From Porogramme epimiltina (Eukaryota > Basidiomycota > Agaricomycetes > Polyporales > Polyporaceae), in assembly GCA_900155495.1 (NCBI GenBank), contig FTLJ01000639.1, positions 1-11,186 of the forward strand: a stretch of 11,186 nt of DNA, written 5' to 3'. A program made the translations under genes and the position numbers. The notes beneath the pieces were generated by a model, which saw only the letters and a program-made list of their open reading frames with translations, was not told the origin of the DNA and made no database searches. Of the stretch, positions 8,105 through 11,186 are shown piece by piece; the stretch's first letter is position 1, and each line of letters begins with the position of its first letter.

Positions 8105-9829
8105 CTAATGGTCATCCGCGCCCTTGCGCCCCCACTCATACATCCTCACCGCGCCGCCGCGCCACTCCCTCACCCGGCGCGCCGAGAGGCTCGAGTACGT
8201 CGAGCCCGCGGTGCCGACGAACCCGTCCGCGCGCGCGAGCGCCGCGGCGTCGACGAGCACGGGGTACCAGCGGCCGAGGCGCGCCGCGGTGCGCGCCGCG
8301 GCGTGGTCGATACCGCGCCAGCCGCGCGCGCGCACGTCCGCCCACCACGCCGCGTCGGTCTCGTCGCTCGTCACGAGCACGCGCGTCGCGGGCACGGTGA
8401 GGTTCTTGTGCAGGAGCAGCTCCGCGCGCACTTCGCTAGAGGGAGGGGAAGGGTGGGGTGGGGTGGGTAAGCGGCCGCGGCGCGAGTGGCGGGAGGAAGG
8501 GGAGGGGGGGGCTCACTTTACGCGCCGCTCGATGACGGAGAGGGGCGCGAAGCAGTCGGCCGGGTCTTCCGCCTCCGCGCACCAGTTGCTGAAGTCGCCG
8601 CGGCGGACGTGGACGGCGACGTACTGCGTAGAAGAAAGGCGGGCGTCGCGGCCCATCACCATCAGCATGCAGCCCTTCGGTGTCGAGGGAGTCAAATTGG
8701 GGGAAGAAGGCTCACCGGCGGGACCGCGGCCGTCTGTGGGAGGTCGAACGTGCGTTTTACGTATTCCTCCGCGAGGGCCTCGAGCCGTGGCGTCCACCGC
8801 AGGTGCCGCGCGACGTCCCTCCAGACCGGCGAGTAGTCGTGCTCGATCTCGTGTTGGACCTGCATGCCACCGTCAAACGTTGCACACACTCCAAAGTTGT
8901 ACAACATAAACCCACCCCGGGAGCCACGGCGGTGTAGTACAAGTAATCGAAGCACAGGAGGTGGTCGTCCGGGTCGAGCGAGACGTGGTGCTCTTCCGAG
9001 GGCACCGGATGCCCGATGTCGTGCGGCCGCTGCTCCGGGAACGTGAGGCGCGCGAGCGACCAGATGTTCGCCGTGAGGTCGTTCGCATCGTCTGTCATCT
9101 TGACCCACGCAGGCGCGCGTGTGTACGACACCTCTGCGCGTGGCGGGAGGGTTCAGGAGCTGCGCGGAGGAGTCGCAAGAGGAAGGGGGAGAGGGGGGAA
9201 CTCACCAAGCCCGAGGTGGTCGGTCACCCAGCTGTAGCGCGGCTGGTGCTCGTAGGTCTGCACTGCCTCCCAGACGTTCCAGCACCCAAGCTCGTCGACG
9301 GCCTCGCTCGCGGGGTCCTTGACCTCGTGCCACTCGACAAGGGGGATGCCCGAATCCTTGACGAAGCGCGGGACGTCGAAGACCTCGCCGAAGCGGATGC
9401 TGGGGGCGTCGCCGCCGATGTGGGAGGGGATGAAGATGGGGACGACGGGGACGCGGCCGGTGATGTGTCCTAGGTAGATGAGATTTGCGTAGGTGATCAC
9501 ATCATTCACTGCGTGCGAGGGACACGGCGTTAGAGAAGGGAGGGAGAAGCGAGGAAGGGGGAAGGGATTGGCGCACTCCACCCGGCAGAGATCCAAGAGG
9601 TGATGTACTTGGTGTCGTTACGGAGGTTGTCTCGGAAGCTTTCGGTGGGAGGGCCTCTCACTAAAGGGTTTGCGCTTGCTTGCGGTTTCTTGGAGCCCGG
9701 CCAGAATTGGTAGATGGATTCCGGGTGAATGTCTGGCAGGCCTGAGGGGGTAAAATAGGAGCCATAGAGCGCATATAGAGCGCAGACGATGACGACGACG
9801 AGTATGTAGCGCCTGGCGAGGGTGGACAT
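8105..9829 (-). CDS. O-fucosyltransferase-like type II membrane glycosyltransferase, six exons
   Basis: Exons on the minus strand are 9829-9577, 9508-9206, 9133-8916, 8859-8716, 8623-8517 and 8435-8105 (451 aa). Introns are 68, 72, 56, 92 and 81 nt, all GT-AG. A signal anchor (about residues 7-24, YILVVVIVCALYALYG) follows a short basic cytosolic end, as in Golgi glycosyltransferases. The lumenal domain has NDVITYANLIYLGHITGRVP, then PSHIGGDAPSIRFGEVFDVP. HVRRGD at 311-316 has the HxRxxD-like form, with Arg313 the candidate catalytic residue. TSDE is at 364-367 and GFVGTAGSTYSSL at 413-425, the nucleotide-sugar-side segment of this fold. Family knowledge: such enzymes use GDP-fucose to modify Ser/Thr of secreted proteins; the true donor and acceptor of the fungal members are not evident from sequence. 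It shares a divergent promoter region with the right-edge gene and has a possible upstream ORF. The start has A at -3. Confidence 0.85.
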
Positions 9830-9841
9830 CGTCGCAGAGGG

Positions 9842-9952
9842 CTATTCTGGTAAGCGAGGAAGGGCGGGAGGGAGGGGAAGGTGGGGGAAGGCGGGGGAGC
9901 GGCAGGGAAATAACGTTGAGTTGGAAGGGGTCGAACGTCTGGTGGACGTCAT
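9842..9952 (-). promoter_or_regulatory. Upstream ORF (36 codons plus stop) in the leader of the O-fucosyltransferase-like gene
   Basis: An ATG at 9952 opens a frame of 36 codons that ends in TAG at 9844-9842, 12 bases before the main ATG at 9829. The peptide begins MTSTRRSTPSNSTLF and is then Pro/Leu-rich, because the leader is C/T-rich. It affects translation only if transcription starts upstream of 9952. The TATA box at 10000-9993 makes that possible but not certain. Confidence 0.4.
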
Positions 9953-9992
9953 GGCGTCCTAGTACCGGTCGAACTGTAAACTCTGAGCCGGA

Positions 9993-10000
9993 TTTATATA
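9993..10000 (-). promoter_or_regulatory. TATA box (TATATAAA) for the O-fucosyltransferase-like gene
   Basis: TATATAAA reads on the minus strand, about 164 bases before the start codon. A long C/T-rich leader (about 9910-9835) follows, the usual arrangement at fungal transcription starts. Confidence 0.6.
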
Positions 10001-10060
10001 GACGACTATAGGGGTGCGATGCGCGAGGAGATGAGTGCGTCGAACTACGGCCACCCTTAC

Positions 10061-10091
10061 GTGCCGTCCGAAGGCTTTCGGAGACTGGCAC
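10061..10091. repeat. Imperfect inverted repeat in the divergent promoter
   Basis: The outer arms GTGCC/GGCAC and inner arms CCGAA/TTCGG flank a GGCT loop, with unpaired bases between the arms. It could be a dyad binding site or chance. Confidence 0.35.
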
Positions 10092-10632
10092 GGCCGCGGA
10101 AACGCCCCGGCGGGCGACGGCGGAACAGGACTGGGCAGAGGATCAGTCATCCAGGGGAACGTTCAGAACACCGCTAAGTTAGCGCACCTCACGGCATACA
10201 ACAGCACTCTCACGCCCCCTCGGGCGGACGCCATTCCAGTTGTTGCGGTCAACAGAGCTGCAGAGAGTTCTACGAAGCGTCTACGCCACAGGCAGGCGGC
10301 CCTCGTGGCCCGGCTACCCGAACGGGAAGGCGGCCATTCACTGCGGCTCGGATTCCTCCCTCGCTGCCACCACCGTCACGTCTTCCCTAGCGCGTCGTCG
10401 ACAGCGCGGGGCCCGCCCATGCGTTTGCTCAGCAGCACCGCCCTCCCAACTCTGTTTGCGCGCCATCGCAGGGACTAGTGCGTCCTCCGGCGCGGACGTG
10501 CGCGCAGCGTGCGCCCGGCATGGAGTCTGGACGGCAGACACAGAGTTCTGAGCTTCGATGGTACCGAAAGAGACGTCGAGCGTTCTTTCGCCCTCCTCCA
10601 TCTGTCCAGTCGGCCCCGCGGTGAGCACCGCC

Positions 10633-10640
10633 TATAAATA
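10633..10640 (+). promoter_or_regulatory. TATA box (TATAAATA) for the right-edge gene
   Basis: TATAAATA lies 135 bases before the first downstream ATG at 10768. No other ATG occurs in between on the + strand, so the leader would be simple. Confidence 0.55.
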
Positions 10641-10767
10641 CTCTCTGCCCTGAATCCGAGCGTTCTGAGCAGCGCTGTCCACGCGAAGCAGGCTCTGTGC
10701 GCGTTTGGACCCGGCGAGGGCTGAATTTTTGGCGATCAGGCAGCTGCCCCAGTCGCTCGGCCGCTGT

Positions 10768-11186
10768 ATGCCTAGTGAACGTATGAACGCCGAGCGCGTC
10801 GTTACCATCACGCCCTCTCGGAGGCCAGCGCACAAGGGCTACTTCTTCCGTGGGGCTTCTCGCAGCGTACGCGCGCGGTCTCTTGACTCCAGCTCTCGCG
10901 CCGCGCACTCACGCCCAAACGCCGCGCCCCATGCCGTCCTATATCCCGCGCACGCACCCCGCCCGCTGCCTCGGCGGACGTCATCGCCCCTCCCCCAGAC
11001 GCAGACGCTGCCCCCCACCCCCCTGCCGCTTCCAAGCCTGCAGCGCAAACCTACCGTCAGCGAGCGCGATCGCCGATCCCTCTTGACACCTCGTCCCGGA
11101 ACACGCCATCCGGAGAGGAAGCCTCGCGCCATCTCAAAACTGACCCGCTCACGCCCTCCGCGGCCCCCCCTTCCCCTGCCCCTTCT
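10768..11186 (+). CDS. Unrecognised Ser/Pro/Arg-rich protein, N-terminal part (runs off the right edge)
   Basis: From the ATG at 10768 the frame stays open for 139 codons to the window end with no stop. It begins MPSERMNAERVVTITPSRR, and a second in-frame ATG lies at 10783. A short ordered-looking piece (AHKGYFFRGASRS) is followed by disordered Ser/Pro/Arg/Leu-rich sequence with TVSERDRRSLLTPRPG and ERKPRAISKLTRSRPP. The basic, proline-rich nature resembles the disordered N-terminus of a nuclear or signalling protein, but I recognise no domain and assign no function. Support for a real gene comes from the TATA box 135 bases upstream, the use of the first ATG after it, and the open frame. Against it, both ATGs have a pyrimidine at -3, long chance frames are common in GC-rich DNA, and an intron could interrupt it. 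It would be transcribed divergently from the glycosyltransferase gene. Confidence 0.4.
   Translation, partial: MPSERMNAERVVTITPSRRPAHKGYFFRGASRSVRARSLDSSSRAAHSRPNAAPHAVLYPAHAPRPLPRRTSSPLPQTQTLPPTPLPLPSLQRKPTVSERDRRSLLTPRPGTRHPERKPRAISKLTRSRPPRPPLPLPL

Larger units (their letters stand above)
9830..10767. promoter_or_regulatory. Divergent promoter region with one TATA box per strand
   Basis: The 938 bases between the glycosyltransferase start (-) and the right-edge ORF start (+) hold a minus-strand TATA box at 9993-10000 and a plus-strand one at 10633-10640. The core between them, about 630 bases, has no convincing gene. The 147-codon plus frame (10035-10478) and the 159-codon minus frame (10429-10908) show no domain, and the latter crosses the plus-strand TATA box. 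An imperfect inverted repeat lies at 10061-10091. Confidence 0.55.

Noticed and set aside
7339..8400. 353-codon plus-strand frame overlapping the end of ORC2 and the glycosyltransferase gene
   Set aside because: Arg/Ala-rich shadow frame that crosses the gap between two convergent real genes.
9618..10091. 157-codon minus-strand frame starting at 10091
   Set aside because: Its start lies upstream of the TATA box and it reads the glycosyltransferase exon 1 in a different frame; no domain.
10429..10908. 159-codon minus-strand frame
   Set aside because: Arg/Gly-rich, no domain, and it crosses the plus-strand TATA box and leader of the right-edge ORF.

Overview
The window reads as chromosomal DNA of a filamentous basidiomycete, probably an agaricomycete. 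It is GC-rich and gene-dense. It carries short spliceosomal introns (51-92 nt, with pyrimidine-rich or CAG 3' ends), and the recognisable proteins are eukaryotic. I see no bacterial, viral, transposon or CRISPR structure. The genes are a conserved housekeeping and regulatory set with ordinary fungal spacing.

Layout. Bases 205-256 (+) look like the last exon of a CCCH zinc-finger gene whose body lies left of the window. Bases 257-1588 hold its 3' region and the pyrimidine-rich 3' region of the next gene. Bases 1589-4873 (-) encode a six-exon, 1003-residue LIM-domain-binding (LDB/SEUSS/Mfg1/PtaB-type) transcription co-regulator. It has a long Met/Gln/Pro-rich N-terminus, the conserved domain split over four internal introns, and a basic C-terminal tail. 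Bases 4874-6427 form a divergent promoter region with one doubtful small ORF. Bases 6428-7885 (+) encode an intronless ORC2, subunit 2 of the origin recognition complex. Bases 7886-8104 are a short convergent gap. Bases 8105-9829 (-) encode a six-exon, 451-residue type II membrane protein related to O-fucosyltransferases. Bases 9830-10767 are a second divergent promoter region with a good TATA box on each strand. From 10768 to the right edge (+) an unrecognised Ser/Pro/Arg-rich reading frame remains open.

The genes do not form a cluster with a shared function: a developmental co-regulator, a replication initiator and a Golgi-type glycosyltransferase are simply neighbours. Both multi-exon models were built by hand. 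Each splice junction keeps the reading frame and restores a contiguous conserved domain, and total coding lengths are divisible by three (3012 and 1356 nt). I found no undescribed system. The points most worth a second look are the unknown right-edge gene, an in-frame stop-free intron in the LDB gene, an upstream ORF before the glycosyltransferase, and the truncated CCCH exon.
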